A DNA stretch of 64,000 nucleotides from JACVRX01 sp963819885 (GTDB lineage: Bacteria; Actinomycetota; Actinomycetes; Jiangellales; Jiangellaceae), in assembly GCA_963819885.1 (NCBI GenBank), contig CAWFXV010000030.1:186001-250000 (forward strand), written 5' to 3'. Positions 18,267 through 27,286 of this stretch are shown here, in pieces; position 1 is the stretch's first letter, and each line of letters opens with the position of its first letter. Below the pieces are notes generated by a model. The model worked only from the letters and a program-made list of their open reading frames with translations. It was not told the DNA's origin and did no database searches. Both the position numbers and the translations under genes were made by a program.

Positions 18267-18995
18267 TCAGCGGGGAGAAAGCACGCAGAACTCGTTGCCC
18301 TCGGGATCGGAGAGTACGACCCAGGGCACGTCCCCCTGGCCGACGTCGGCGAAGTGTGCACCGAGTGAGCGCAGCCGCTCGATCTCGACGGCCTGATCGT
18401 CACCGACGAGCGGGGCCACGTCGAGATGCAGGCGGTTCTTGACCACTTTGGTGTCCATCGTGCGAAGCAACTCCAGATACGGCCCGCGGCCACTTCCCGA
18501 TCGCAGCGCCGAGAAGTGTGGACCGCCATGAGTCACCGGCCAGCCGGTGGCGGCTGACCAGAAGGTCGCCAGCATGGTCGGTGCGACCGCATCCATCACG
18601 ACCGCCGCGATCGGCCCGGTATCCCGGTATTCGTCGCGGGGATCGAGCACGCACAACTCGTTGCCTTCTGGATCGGTGAGCACCGTCCAGGGCACGGCCC
18701 GCTGGCCGATGTCGACCGGGACCGCTCCGAGCTCACGTAACCGGTCGACGGTCTCGACCTGGTCCTCGATGGAACCGGACTGGACGTCGAGGTGGATTCG
18801 GTTCTTCGCGGTCTTCGGCTCTGGTACCGGAACGAACACCAGCGCGATGCCATCGTCCGCGCCGCCGGGCGGTTCGACGGCGACCTCGTCGGCCTCCTCC
18901 ATCGCGATCCGCCAGCCGGTGACCTCCGACCAGAACTGGGCTAGAGCGACTGGATCGAGCGAGTCGATCACGACGCAGTCCAGCCGGGTCGTCAC
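18267..18995 (-). CDS. Tandem VOC-domain protein
   Basis: 242 residues made of two similar glyoxalase-like halves. Each ends in the same pattern: PWTVLTDPEGNELCVLDPRD (first) and PWVVLSDPEGNEFCVLSPR (second), and each contains NRIHLDV or NRLHLDV with the putative metal His. This Glyoxalase_6-like arrangement is frequent in actinobacteria; functions range from resistance to isomerisation and cannot be chosen here. Monocistronic between rpsB and the divergent M23 peptidase. Confidence 0.82.
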   Translation of the reverse strand: MTTRLDCVVIDSLDPVALAQFWSEVTGWRIAMEEADEVAVEPPGGADDGIALVFVPVPEPKTAKNRIHLDVQSGSIEDQVETVDRLRELGAVPVDIGQRAVPWTVLTDPEGNELCVLDPRDEYRDTGPIAAVVMDAVAPTMLATFWSAATGWPVTHGGPHFSALRSGSGRGPYLELLRTMDTKVVKNRLHLDVAPLVGDDQAVEIERLRSLGAHFADVGQGDVPWVVLSDPEGNEFCVLSPR

Positions 18996-19115
18996 GTCCC
19001 TGACCCTACGGTGGGCGACGCGTCGTCATCCACAAGATCTCGAAGAGCCAGCGGGCATCCACAGGCCCCGTGGACCGACTCCCGGACTGACGGGTCGGCC
19101 GCGCATGGTGATGGC

Positions 19116-19739
19116 ATGTCGACGCCGCGGGTTGTCTCTCCACGCCGGGTTCTCGTCCGCACGGCGGCGGTGCTGCTGGGCTGCACCTTTCTGCTCACGT
19201 CGGTACCCCTACCGGTACGGGCCGAGCCCGGCGGGTGGATGGCCCCGCTCGACCCGCCGCTCACCGTGGTTCGGGCATTCGACCCGCCAGCCGAACGGTG
19301 GCTCGCCGGGCATCGGGGAGTCGACCTGGCCGCTGCTGATCGCGTTCCCATCCGCGCCACCGGCGCGGGTGTGGTGACCTTCGCCGGCCTGGTGGCAGGC
19401 CGTGGAGTCGTCGTGGTCGGCCATGTCGGCGTCGCTGGCCAGCTTCGGAGCACCTATGAGCCGGTCGCCCCGACGGTGGCGGTTGGCCAAGCGGTAGACG
19501 CGGGTGAACCCATCGGCTTGCTCACGGCAGCCGGCGGGCACTGCCGCCCCCGGCTCTGCTTGCACTGGGGCGTGCTGCGCGGCGGCTCTTACCTCGACCC
19601 GATGAGTTTGCTCGACCCACCAGCCCTTCGGCTGCTGCCACTGGGACCAGCCACGCTGCCCGCGCTGCAGGATCGGTGGTCGACGGCCTCACGCCCGCGG
19701 GTGAGCCTGTTCGTACGTCCGGCGCAGCCGTTCGACTGA
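19116..19739 (+). CDS. Secreted M23-family peptidase
   Basis: Zinc endopeptidase fold of the LytM/M23 type, likely acting on peptidoglycan or serving as an inactive cell-wall factor. A signal peptide covers about residues 10-35 (RVLVRTAAVLLGCTFLLTSV, then PVRA). Metal-site residues are visible: GHRGVDLAA supplies His and Asp, and RLCLHWGV supplies the His-x-Trp/His region. 207 residues from ATG 19116; the open frame begins at 19011 but those residues are not signal-like. The last 51 bp overlap the 3' end of xerC on the other strand. Confidence 0.85.
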   Translation: MSTPRVVSPRRVLVRTAAVLLGCTFLLTSVPLPVRAEPGGWMAPLDPPLTVVRAFDPPAERWLAGHRGVDLAAADRVPIRATGAGVVTFAGLVAGRGVVVVGHVGVAGQLRSTYEPVAPTVAVGQAVDAGEPIGLLTAAGGHCRPRLCLHWGVLRGGSYLDPMSLLDPPALRLLPLGPATLPALQDRWSTASRPRVSLFVRPAQPFD

Positions 19740-20630
19740 TACATGCGTGTAGATCTGCGTGGTGCCCAATGACGCATGCCCGAGCAGTTCCTGCACGCTT
19801 CGCAAGTCCGCGCCGCCTTCGAGCAGGTGCGTCGCTGCGGTGTGCCGAAGACCATGCGGCCCAAGGTCCGGAGCCTCGGGTACGGCCCGGAGGCGACGGT
19901 GGACGATTTCGCGCGCCCCCCGAGCACCTAACCGTCGGCCCCGCACTCCGACGAACAGGGCATCCCCGGTTTCCGGGCCGGTGAGTGCGGGCCGGCCGAT
20001 CTCGACCCAGTCACGCAGTGCCCGCCGAGCCGGCACCCCGTAGGGAACGGTGCGCTCCCGACGACCCTTGCCCATCACGCGCACAACCCTGCGGTCGTCG
20101 TCGAGATCAGCCCGATCAAGGCCGACGAGCTCGCCCACGCGAATGCCGGTCGCATACAGCAGCTCCAGCACCGCGCGGTCACGCAACGCGATCGGGTCAG
20201 CAGTGCCGGCATCGTCGGCGACCGCATCCAGCAGAATCGACGCCTGGTCCACGCGAAGCACTTCGGGCAGAGTCCGGCCACCCTTCGCACTGGCCAGCAG
20301 ACGTCCGGGATCAGTCCGGAGTACGCCTTGCCGGTGCGCCCAAGCGGTGAACGTGCGGGCGGCGGAGGCGCGCCGGGCCAGTGTGCTCTGAGACCGGCCC
20401 TGGCTTCGCTGCCGTGCGAGCCAGCTCCGTAGCGTCGCGACGTCCAGCCCGTCGAGGTCAGAGCCGCCCAGCCGGACCACGTGATCCATCAGGCTGGCGA
20501 CATCGCCGGTGTAAGCACGAATCGTGTGCTCAGACCGGTCGCGCTCCGATCGCAGATAGGCACAGAATCCGCCGAGGACCGTGCCGAATGCCTCGGGCAG
20601 GTTCGGGAGGCTCACGCCGGAGTCGTCCAC
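19689..20630 (-). CDS. xerC: Tyrosine recombinase XerC
   Basis: Site-specific recombinase that resolves chromosome dimers at dif. 313 residues: N-terminal core-binding SAM-like domain (RSEHTIRAYTGDVASLMDHV) and C-terminal catalytic domain with Arg in YATGIRVGELVGL, Lys in VMGKGRRERTVP, HxxR in HGLRHTAATHLLEGG, and the tyrosine in LGHASLGTTQIYTHVS. GTG 20630 is preferred (GGTGG upstream) over the long frame that overlaps dprA. Its place next to dprA and its length argue for the housekeeping enzyme, not a mobile-element integrase. Confidence 0.93.
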   Translation of the reverse strand: MDDSGVSLPNLPEAFGTVLGGFCAYLRSERDRSEHTIRAYTGDVASLMDHVVRLGGSDLDGLDVATLRSWLARQRSQGRSQSTLARRASAARTFTAWAHRQGVLRTDPGRLLASAKGGRTLPEVLRVDQASILLDAVADDAGTADPIALRDRAVLELLYATGIRVGELVGLDRADLDDDRRVVRVMGKGRRERTVPYGVPARRALRDWVEIGRPALTGPETGDALFVGVRGRRLGARGAREIVHRRLRAVPEAPDLGPHGLRHTAATHLLEGGADLRSVQELLGHASLGTTQIYTHVSVERLRRTYEQAHPRA

Positions 20631-20661
20631 CGTTCCACCGTCCGGGTTGGTACCGGGCCGG

Positions 20662-21819
20662 TCAAGTACCGCCGCGCCGTGCGAGTTGCCAGCCCGCAGC
20701 GGCCGGAATGACGAGGCCCGCAACAGAAAGTTCAGCCAGCGCCGCAATACAGGCCGCGGCCTCGAGACCGGTGTTCCGGCAGATCGTGTCGACGGTGACG
20801 GCTTTGCGTGCCGGCATCGCCTCGAGGACATCGCGAGCAATCGGGGCGAGCGCATCCCACGGCCGCGGCGCTCCTCGGGCATCCTCAGCGGCGTCGATGC
20901 CGAGGTCTCCGACCATGTCGATAACCTCGCGCGCGTCGGTGACCAAGGTGGCGGCACCTTTTCGCACCAGGTCGTGACAGCCCGCCGACATCGCCGAGGT
21001 CACCGGTCCGGGCACCGCCAGCACGTCGCGGCCGACGTCGAGCGCCCAGCCGGCGGTGTTCAGGGCACCGGAGCGGACCGCTGCCTCGACGACGACCGTT
21101 CCGCGTGTCATCGCCGCGATGAGCCGGTTTCTGGCGAGGAATCGAAGCCTCGACGGACGCGACCCCGGCGGCAACTCACTCACGACAATGCCGTTGTCGG
21201 CGATCCGCTGCAAGAGGCCCGCATGCCCGCTCGGGTACGCAGTGTCGACTCCGCAGGCGAGCACACCGACGGTCGTCCCGCCAACTGCCAGCGCACCACG
21301 ATGAGCCGCGGCATCGATTCCGTACGCGGCACCTGAAACGACCGTCCACCCCGCCGTGGCCAGGTCTGCGGCAAGGTCCGCCGCCACACGCAGGCCGTAT
21401 TCGGTGGCCGCGCGCGCTCCCACGACGGCGACCGAGCGTTCGGTGACAGCAGCGAGTTCACTGTTGCCGCGGACCCACAGCCCGAGTGGCGGTGGACCTT
21501 GTCGAGGACCGGCGTCGGAAATGAACTCGAGGATCTCGACGCTGCCCGGCCATTCGGCATCGCCCGGGCAGAGGAATTTCGCGCTCGCGGCCAGACCCTG
21601 CCGGAGCACCTCAGCGCCGTCGATCTCGGGGGCGCGTCGGAACAGCCGCAGATCCGGATCCAGGTGTTCCACCCCCGTCCTGATCAGTGCCAGCGCCGCA
21701 TCCGGACCCGACTCACGCACCGCGTGGGCGACCCGCACCGCAGCCAGCGTTCCCGGCTCGACCAGCGCGCACAATGCCGCCCGGGCAACACGCTCGTCCG
21801 GCGAGCAGGCCGCCGTCAC
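20662..21819 (-). CDS. dprA: DNA-processing protein DprA
   Basis: Binds incoming single-stranded DNA and loads RecA during transformation. 385 residues. The Rossmann-like core shows VAVVGARAATEYGLRVAADLA, SGAAYGIDAAAHRGAL, and SELPPGSRPSRLRFLARNRLIAAM, followed by VVVEAAVRSGALNTAGWALD. A C-terminal winged-helix region (DTICRNTGLEAAACIAAL) follows. GTG 21819 overlaps the comM stop by 4 nt (GTGA). xerC starts 31 nt after its end. Confidence 0.96.
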   Translation of the reverse strand: MTAACSPDERVARAALCALVEPGTLAAVRVAHAVRESGPDAALALIRTGVEHLDPDLRLFRRAPEIDGAEVLRQGLAASAKFLCPGDAEWPGSVEILEFISDAGPRQGPPPLGLWVRGNSELAAVTERSVAVVGARAATEYGLRVAADLAADLATAGWTVVSGAAYGIDAAAHRGALAVGGTTVGVLACGVDTAYPSGHAGLLQRIADNGIVVSELPPGSRPSRLRFLARNRLIAAMTRGTVVVEAAVRSGALNTAGWALDVGRDVLAVPGPVTSAMSAGCHDLVRKGAATLVTDAREVIDMVGDLGIDAAEDARGAPRPWDALAPIARDVLEAMPARKAVTVDTICRNTGLEAAACIAALAELSVAGLVIPAAAGWQLARRGGT

Positions 21820-23348
21820 GTCGGCACTCCCAGCCGGATCCCTACCGCCTCCGCCACATTCGGCCGGCTCGGCGCGTCACCGCCGGATAGATCGGCGAGC
21901 GTCCAGGCGACCCGCAAGACGCGGTCCGCGCCACGAGAGGTGAGAAGTCCGCGCCGAAGGGCTTCGTGCAGCGGTTGCAGGGAGCCGGCCGGCGGGCGCA
22001 GGTCACGTCGAAGGACGGGACCCGGGACTTCGCCGTTCACCCGCCAGGGCGTTCCAGCAAGCCGCCACCGTTGCCGATCACGCGCTTCTGCCACCCGGTC
22101 CGCCACGACCTTGCTCGGTTCGCCATTGGCACTGGCGTCGTCCAGACTCGCGATCGCGGGCGGCTCGACCAGGCACCTCAGGTCGATCCGGTCCCGGACC
22201 GGACCGGAAATCCGCAGGCCATACCTGCGCACGGCGTCTGGAGAGCACTCGCATACCCGGCCCCGGGCGCCGTGGTTGCCGCACTTGCACGGGTTGGCCG
22301 CCAGCACGAGAAGAAACCGGGCCGGGAACACCTCGGTGGCTTGAGCCCGAGAGATCACGATCTCGCCGTGCTCGAGCGGTTGGCGGAGCGCGTCGAGCAC
22401 CTGCGGGGCGAACTCGGGTGCCTCGTCCAGGAACAACACGCCCAGGTGGGCCAGACTGGCCGATCCCGGCCGAAGGCTGCGGCTGCCGCCGCCGACCGCC
22501 GACACGACTGTCGCAGTGTGGTGTGGGTCGGAGAACGGGGGACGCGTGACGAGCGGCCGGTCCGGCGAAAGAATGCCGGCGACCGAATGGATGGCCGTGA
22601 CCTCGAGCGACTCCTCGGTGGTGAGGTCGGGCAGCAATCCGGGAAGTCGGCGGGCCAGCATCGTCTTTCCGGCGCCCGGTGGACCCGTGAGCATGAGGTG
22701 GTGATGGCCCGCCGCCGCCACCTCGAGGACGTGCTTCGCCACCGGCAGACCGGCAACGTCGGCGAGGTCGAGCGGAGTCTCGCCGGATTCGACGATCCGG
22801 TCACTCGCGAGTGGATCGGCCGGCTCGTCCGGCACAGGCTCGTTGCGAAGAATGGCCAACACCTGCCGCAACGACCGAGCCCCGAGTACGGACAGACCCG
22901 GGACCAGCCGGGCCTCTCCGACGTTGGCCTCGGGCACGACAATGTGGCTCGCACCCGCCGCTGCAGCCACAAGGGACGCCGGCAGCACACCGGGCACAGG
23001 CCGCAGCCGTCCGTCGAGTGCGAGCTCACCGAGAAGCACCGTCTCGGCCGGAATCCGCATGAGCTCAGGCTCGGCCGCGGCGACGATCGCCGCGGCGATG
23101 CCAAGGTCGAAATGGCTGCCGCGCTTGGGCAATGCCGCCGGCGAGAGGCTGACCGTGATCCGTTGGAGCGGCCAGCTCTCCGCACTGGACAACACCGCGG
23201 CACGTACTCGGTCCCGCGCCTCGTGCAACGACGCGTCGGGCAGCCCGACGATGGTGAAGCCCGGCATCCCGCCGATGTGCACCTCGATGTCGACAACCGT
23301 CCCTCGAACGCCGGACAACGCAACGCTCCGGCAGCGCGCCAGGCGCAT
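21816..23348 (-). CDS. comM: ComM/YifB family Mg-chelatase-like AAA+ ATPase
   Basis: Hexameric AAA+ helicase linked to branch migration in natural transformation. 510 residues. N-terminal Lon-like domain (GMPGFTIVGLPDASLHEARDRV), Walker A GPPGAGKT, Walker B LGVLFLDEAPEF, and a C-terminal zinc-type patch NPCKCGNHGARGRVCECSP. ATG 23348 shares one base with the yraN stop (TGATG). In the same run as dprA and yraN, the usual actinobacterial arrangement. Confidence 0.95.
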   Translation of the reverse strand: MRLARCRSVALSGVRGTVVDIEVHIGGMPGFTIVGLPDASLHEARDRVRAAVLSSAESWPLQRITVSLSPAALPKRGSHFDLGIAAAIVAAAEPELMRIPAETVLLGELALDGRLRPVPGVLPASLVAAAAGASHIVVPEANVGEARLVPGLSVLGARSLRQVLAILRNEPVPDEPADPLASDRIVESGETPLDLADVAGLPVAKHVLEVAAAGHHHLMLTGPPGAGKTMLARRLPGLLPDLTTEESLEVTAIHSVAGILSPDRPLVTRPPFSDPHHTATVVSAVGGGSRSLRPGSASLAHLGVLFLDEAPEFAPQVLDALRQPLEHGEIVISRAQATEVFPARFLLVLAANPCKCGNHGARGRVCECSPDAVRRYGLRISGPVRDRIDLRCLVEPPAIASLDDASANGEPSKVVADRVAEARDRQRWRLAGTPWRVNGEVPGPVLRRDLRPPAGSLQPLHEALRRGLLTSRGADRVLRVAWTLADLSGGDAPSRPNVAEAVGIRLGVPT

Positions 23349-23704
23349 CAGAAGGCTCCCCGCAGATGCTCCACACTGGCCGGCCCCCGGCGGGACCGAT
23401 GCACCGCGAGAACGTCGAACCGCAATCCGGTGCCGGGCCGGCCATGCTCGGCCAGCCAGCGGTGCCCCAACCGGCGCAACCGAGCGGCCTTCGACCAGGT
23501 CACCGCCTCCAGGCCGGAGCCGTAACCGAAGCCGCTGCGGGTCTTGACCTCACAGACGACAACGGTCGGTCCGTCGAGCGCGACGACGTCGATCTCGCCG
23601 ATGTCGCAGCGCCAGTTGCGGGCCAGAATCGTGAAACCGGCCTGCTCCAGGTGCCGCACCGCCACCTGCTCGCCGTACGAACCGACGCCGTCCTTGGCCC
23701 GCAC
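23348..23704 (-). CDS. YraN (UPF0102) nuclease-like protein
   Basis: 118-residue member of UPF0102, which has a restriction-endonuclease-like fold. The core GEQVAVRHLEQAGFTILARNWR is followed by GEIDVVALDGPTVVVCEVKTRS, holding the Glu, Asp and ExK residues expected of the fold. GTG 23704 is selected from several GTGs because GGAGG is 8 nt upstream; the longer frame to 23815 lacks conservation. Role in the cell is not established. Confidence 0.9.
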   Translation of the reverse strand: MRAKDGVGSYGEQVAVRHLEQAGFTILARNWRCDIGEIDVVALDGPTVVVCEVKTRSGFGYGSGLEAVTWSKAARLRRLGHRWLAEHGRPGTGLRFDVLAVHRSRRGPASVEHLRGAF

Positions 23705-23916
23705 GGGCACCACCTCCGGCGTCGAGCCTGGTGGATGACGGTCGTGGATGCCGCCGGCGGCGACCGGGTTGTGGAGAAGTACTGGCACTGACGCGTCGGT
23801 GTGGACAGGGCGCATTGTGTGGGCGAGGCAGCCACGTCGCGCCCGAGATGGCCGTTATACGGACCGATTCGAGGCTTTGCCGAACATCTGGGGCGCGAGG
23901 TCGCGGATCTAGCGAT

Positions 23917-24240
23917 TCAGCTGCCGCCAAGACCCGTCTTCGGGATTTCCAGGTCGCTCTTGGCCAACTCCTCGACGTTGACGTCCTTGAAGGTCACTAC
24001 CTTGACGTTCTTGACGAATCGGGCCGGCCGGTACATGTCCCAGACCCAGGCGTCGCTCATCGTGACCTCGAAATAGACCTCCCCACCCTCGGTGCGCACC
24101 TGAAGGTCGACATTGTTCGTCAGGTAGAAGCGCCGCTCGGTTTCAACGACATAGGAGAACAGGCCGACGACGTCGCGGTACTCCCGGTAGAGCGACAACT
24201 CCATTTCGGTCTCGTACTTCTCGAGATCCTCGGTGCTCAT
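23917..24240 (-). CDS. DUF2469 family protein
   Basis: 107-residue acidic protein typical of actinobacteria, always near rnhB. It reads STEDLEKYETEMELSLYREY, then VVGLFSYVVETERRFYLTNN and DAWVWDMYRPARFVKNVKVV. No signal peptide or known catalytic motif. ATG 24240 overlaps the rnhB stop by 4 nt (ATGA), so the two are cotranslated. Function unknown. Confidence 0.92.
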   Translation of the reverse strand: MSTEDLEKYETEMELSLYREYRDVVGLFSYVVETERRFYLTNNVDLQVRTEGGEVYFEVTMSDAWVWDMYRPARFVKNVKVVTFKDVNVEELAKSDLEIPKTGLGGS

Positions 24241-24920
24241 CCGGTCTCCTCCAAGACGACGTGGCCATTCTCGCCCATGGCCCGCGCCACGTTGACGTAC
24301 GACCGCCGGTGAACGGGCGACGGGCCGTGGCGGTGGAGCGCTTGCTGATGCTCCGGTGTGACGTACCCCTTGTGCGAAGCGAAGTCGTACCCGGGCCACC
24401 TCTCGTGCAGCTCGACCATGATCCGGTCCCGGGTGACCTTGGCGATGACCGAGGCGGCGGCGATGCACGCCGCAACCTGATCACCCTTCCACATGGCCAG
24501 GCCCGGAACCCCGAGACCGGCAACCGGGAATCCGTCGGTCAAGACGTACCCCGGGGTCGGCTCGAGGCGGGCAAGAGCTCGACGCATTGCCTCGACGTTG
24601 GTGACGTGTAGCCCCCGCCGATCCACTTCGTCGGGCGGAACGATGACTACTGCCCACGCGACAGCGCGCTCCATGACGGCGTCGTACACCTGTTCCCGCA
24701 CCAGGGGCGTCAGCAGCTTGGAGTCGGCGAGGTCGGGGATCTCGGCGCGCCGGCTCGTTGCCAGCACAGCCGCGGCGACCACAAGAGGACCGGCGCATGC
24801 ACCACGGCCCGCCTCGTCCGCACCCGCCACCGGAGTCAGACCCATCCGGTCCAGGGCGCGCTCGTAGCCGTAAAGACCTGCGTCCCGTCGAACGGCGGTC
24901 GGCCGCCACGGCGTATTCAT
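24237..24920 (-). CDS. rnhB: Ribonuclease HII
   Basis: Cuts RNA in RNA-DNA hybrids and at single ribonucleotides. 227 residues. Active-site acids appear as D35 and E36 in VAGADEAGRG, Asp in YVLTDGFPV, and Asp in KVTRDRIM after the CIAAASVIAKV helix. ATG 24920 overlaps the NUDIX stop by 4 nt. Part of a run DUF2469, rnhB, NUDIX, probably with lepB and rplS upstream. Confidence 0.96.
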   Translation of the reverse strand: MNTPWRPTAVRRDAGLYGYERALDRMGLTPVAGADEAGRGACAGPLVVAAAVLATSRRAEIPDLADSKLLTPLVREQVYDAVMERAVAWAVVIVPPDEVDRRGLHVTNVEAMRRALARLEPTPGYVLTDGFPVAGLGVPGLAMWKGDQVAACIAAASVIAKVTRDRIMVELHERWPGYDFASHKGYVTPEHQQALHRHGPSPVHRRSYVNVARAMGENGHVVLEETG

Positions 24921-25393
24921 ACGCCGACCTCGACCGGTTCAACCGGGGCGCCGTTGCGGAGCAGATCGCTCAGCAAATCGGGGAGGGCTCGGGGCACCAT
25001 CGGATCGGTCGCGGCGGCCAGTTCCTCGAGCGACCACCAGCGATGGTCGGTGATGTCGGCCTGTTCCTCGGCTGTCCAGCCTGCGACGTCGAGGTCGAAG
25101 GCCTCAGGAACGCGGGCGAGATACCAGCGTTCACGAAAGTCCAGCACGTCACCACGCCACTCGAAGACGCTCCGGCGGTTCCAGATGTGCGGGCCGAGCT
25201 CGATCGATGTGCGCCCGGTCTCCTCGGCCAGTTCTCGATACGCCGCCTGCTCGAAGGTCTCCGCCGGCTCGAGAGCGCCACCTGGCGGGAACCAGTACCC
25301 ATCGACCGCTCGGAACAGCAGAACTCGCGTCGCCGCCCCGTCGTGGGCGAGAAGAAGCACCCGAACAGTCGGGCGGACGACGGGGTCACTCAT
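24917..25393 (-). CDS. NUDIX hydrolase
   Basis: 158-residue pyrophosphohydrolase. The Nudix box is complete: GGALEPAETFEQAAYRELAE with the ETG directly after it, giving the G-x5-E-x7-REUxEExGU pattern. Flanking WYLARVPEAFDL and HRWWSLEELAAATDP are normal for the family. ATG 25393 is taken, as the longer frame to 25507 enters lepB. The substrate (a nucleotide or sugar diphosphate) cannot be told. Confidence 0.9.
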   Translation of the reverse strand: MSDPVVRPTVRVLLLAHDGAATRVLLFRAVDGYWFPPGGALEPAETFEQAAYRELAEETGRTSIELGPHIWNRRSVFEWRGDVLDFRERWYLARVPEAFDLDVAGWTAEEQADITDHRWWSLEELAAATDPMVPRALPDLLSDLLRNGAPVEPVEVGV

Positions 25394-25430
25394 GGGCTCT
25401 GAGCCTAAGGCCGGCCGAACGCTGGCGGCT

Positions 25431-26141
25431 TCAGGGCTGCGGGACAGATTCGAACGTGTCCGGATCGGACAGCCTGGCCCAGTTCGAGATCGGCCAGACG
25501 ACGGCAAACGCCCGACCGGTCACCTTTGTCTCAGGGACGGTGCCGTTGACCCGCGAGTCTCCCGAGTTGGACCGATGGTCGCCCATCACGAACAGCTCAC
25601 CCCCGGGTACTTCGACCTCGAACGTGGTCACCGATGGCTCATCGCCTGGGCGTAAGTAGGCCGACTCGTCGACGGCGGTGCCGTTGACCGTCACCTGCCC
25701 GTCCTCGTCGCAGCAGGCCACGGTGTCCCCACCGACGCCGATCACCCGCTTGATCAAGTGCCCTTCGGAGTCGTCGGGTAGCACTCCGACGAATTGCAGG
25801 GCGTCACGAAGCCGACCACCGATCGTCGTGGCGGTCTCATCCGGAAGCGGAGAAAGCCAGCCGTCGGGATCTGCGAACACCACGACATCGCCGCGCTCGA
25901 TCTCGCCGAACCTCGTGGTGAGCTTCGACACGAGCACCCGGTCGCCGACGAGCAGGGTGTCCTCCATCGACTGAGACGGGATGAGAAACGCCTGCACGAG
26001 GAAGATCCGAACCAGCGTGGCGATCACCAGCGAGAGACCGACGACGATGACCGTCTCTCGCAGCAGCGCACCGAACCCGCCGCGCCGCGGCTGGCTCACC
26101 CGCGCATCACCGTCATCGCGGTGCGCGGTCCTCTCCGCCAC
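25431..26141 (-). CDS. lepB: Signal peptidase I
   Basis: Membrane-bound Ser/Lys protease that removes signal peptides. One membrane helix (about residues 30-52, TVIVVGLSLVIATLVRIFLV). Catalytic Ser58 lies in IPSQSMEDTL and Lys131 in HLIKRVIGVGGDTV; the box MGDHRSNSGDSR is intact. 236 residues. GTG 26141 has GGGGAG 6 nt upstream. It sits between rplS and the NUDIX-rnhB genes, as in streptomycetes and mycobacteria. Confidence 0.95.
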   Translation of the reverse strand: MAERTAHRDDGDARVSQPRRGGFGALLRETVIVVGLSLVIATLVRIFLVQAFLIPSQSMEDTLLVGDRVLVSKLTTRFGEIERGDVVVFADPDGWLSPLPDETATTIGGRLRDALQFVGVLPDDSEGHLIKRVIGVGGDTVACCDEDGQVTVNGTAVDESAYLRPGDEPSVTTFEVEVPGGELFVMGDHRSNSGDSRVNGTVPETKVTGRAFAVVWPISNWARLSDPDTFESVPQP

Positions 26142-26283
26142 GTGATCTCCCCTGTAGCCGCCAGGCGCCCGCCGGAGTGTTCCGACGCCGATGAGGACGC
26201 CAGCGCCATGGCGCCGACGCTACCGTGCAGCGCGCTCGACATGGCTCATCGGGCCTGGCTCGCCCTCCGCGCCGAAACCCAGA

Positions 26284-26637
26284 TCAGACGTGATCGCGCT
26301 TCTCGCGGATCTTGGCGGCTTTGCCGCGGAGGTTCCGAAGGTAATAGAGCTTGGCTCTGCGGACGTCACCCCGTGTCACGAGCTCGATCCGATCGATCAC
26401 CGGAGCATGGACCGGGAAGGTGCGCTCGACGCCTACACCGAAACTGATCTTGCGAACAGTGAACGACTCACGCACGCCCGAACCCTGCCGCCTCGTCACC
26501 ACACCCTGGAAGACCTGCACCCGCGACCGCGTCCCCTCGATGACCTTGACGTGGACCTTGACGGTGTCGCCGGCTCGGAACGGAGGGATGTCGTCGCGCA
26601 AGCTGGCGGCATCAACGGCGTCGAGGGTGTTCATCAC
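26284..26637 (-). CDS. rplS: 50S ribosomal protein bL19
   Basis: Large-subunit protein L19, 117 residues. Motifs: FRAGDTVKVHVKVIEGTRSR, VQVFQGVVTRRQGSGV, then FPVHAPVIDRIELV and AKLYYLRNLRGKAAKI. The start may be GTG 26637 or the adjacent ATG 26634; GAGG lies about 12 nt upstream of the former. It leads the lepB-NUDIX-rnhB run. Confidence 0.96.
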   Translation of the reverse strand: MMNTLDAVDAASLRDDIPPFRAGDTVKVHVKVIEGTRSRVQVFQGVVTRRQGSGVRESFTVRKISFGVGVERTFPVHAPVIDRIELVTRGDVRRAKLYYLRNLRGKAAKIREKRDHV

Positions 26638-27117
26638 CTACGGTCGCTTCCTCGCCGGTGCCACGGGTCACCGGCGCAACGGTGGTAGTCAGGACGCCCG
26701 GGAGCACGTGGTCGGCACTTCCCCCGTGGCAGGGGCACGAGCAGCGCGCCGGGCAACAGCGGTCAAGTGTGCCACAGCCTGCGGTTTCGCACGAAACTTG
26801 GCCGGTGGTTGGGTCCGGTCGTCGGGCCGGGAATGCCGGCTTCGCCCCGCGGCGCCTTCGGCGCCGCTACGCCCGCCACGCCCGAGCCGGCATCCCCGCC
26901 CCAACTCCCTCAGTCGCGCGAGCCGGCATCCTTCGAGGCAACTCCCACAGCCTTAGTCATCCGCGCGGCTACCTCAAGCCGAGGCCTTAGCTGCCGCTCT
27001 CGCCCGTGCCCCGCTCTAAGGGTTCTTGGAGCCGATGGTGCGTGACCGCCCGATGCCGGCGCAGCCACCTCAGACCGATTCTCGAACTACCAACGAAAAC
27101 GAAGAGGAGAAGTCGCC
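26638..27117. other. 480-nt intergenic region with nested inverted repeats
   Basis: Separates rplS (-) from a small plus-strand ORF. No convincing gene: the open frames are Arg/Pro-rich shadows. It holds an 8-bp GC hairpin with a TTC loop (26849-26867) enclosed by a 9-bp pair (ATGCCGGCT 26833-26841 with AGCCGGCAT 26885-26893). A second copy of GAGCCGGCATCC is at 26920-26931 (first at 26884-26895). It must contain the rplS promoter and leader on one strand and the promoter for the small ORF on the other; I could not fix either. Confidence 0.6.
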
Positions 27118-27273
27118 ATGACCAGCATCGTCGCACCCGCCATCGACGTCGAGATCGAGTACCGTCGCGAGCGGATCACCGAGGACTTCCGGCGTGCCCG
27201 GGCGCCGCGTCACGGACAGAAGACCCGGACCCGTCGCCCGCCGAGGCCGAGGCTGACCGCACGCGCCGCGTAA
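27118..27273 (+). CDS. Small basic protein of 51 residues
   Basis: Unrecognised. Sequence features: an acidic-neutral N-terminal part (IVAPAIDVEIEYRRERI) that could form a strand and helix, then a strongly basic tail rich in Arg and Pro ending PRLTARAA. No cysteines or membrane segment. It has one of the best ribosome sites in the window, GAAGAGGAGAAG 5 nt before ATG 27118, and is closed by a 15-bp hairpin, so it is likely expressed. It lies 53 nt upstream of the LAL regulator. A nucleic-acid-binding role is possible from charge alone. Confidence 0.6.
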   Translation: MTSIVAPAIDVEIEYRRERITEDFRRARAPRHGQKTRTRRPPRPRLTARAA

Positions 27274-27286
27274 TTGATCCAGCCAC

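Noticed and set aside
19689..20630. Integrase of a mobile element
   Set aside because: Length, motif set and position beside dprA fit chromosomal XerC; no attachment site or other mobile genes nearby.
21966..23525. 519-codon plus-strand open frame
   Set aside because: Lies antisense to comM, which has complete Walker and zinc motifs; no conserved features of its own.
26767..27045. 92-codon open frame upstream of the small basic ORF
   Set aside because: Runs through hairpins, Pro/Ala/Arg-rich, no ribosome site and no recognisable fold.
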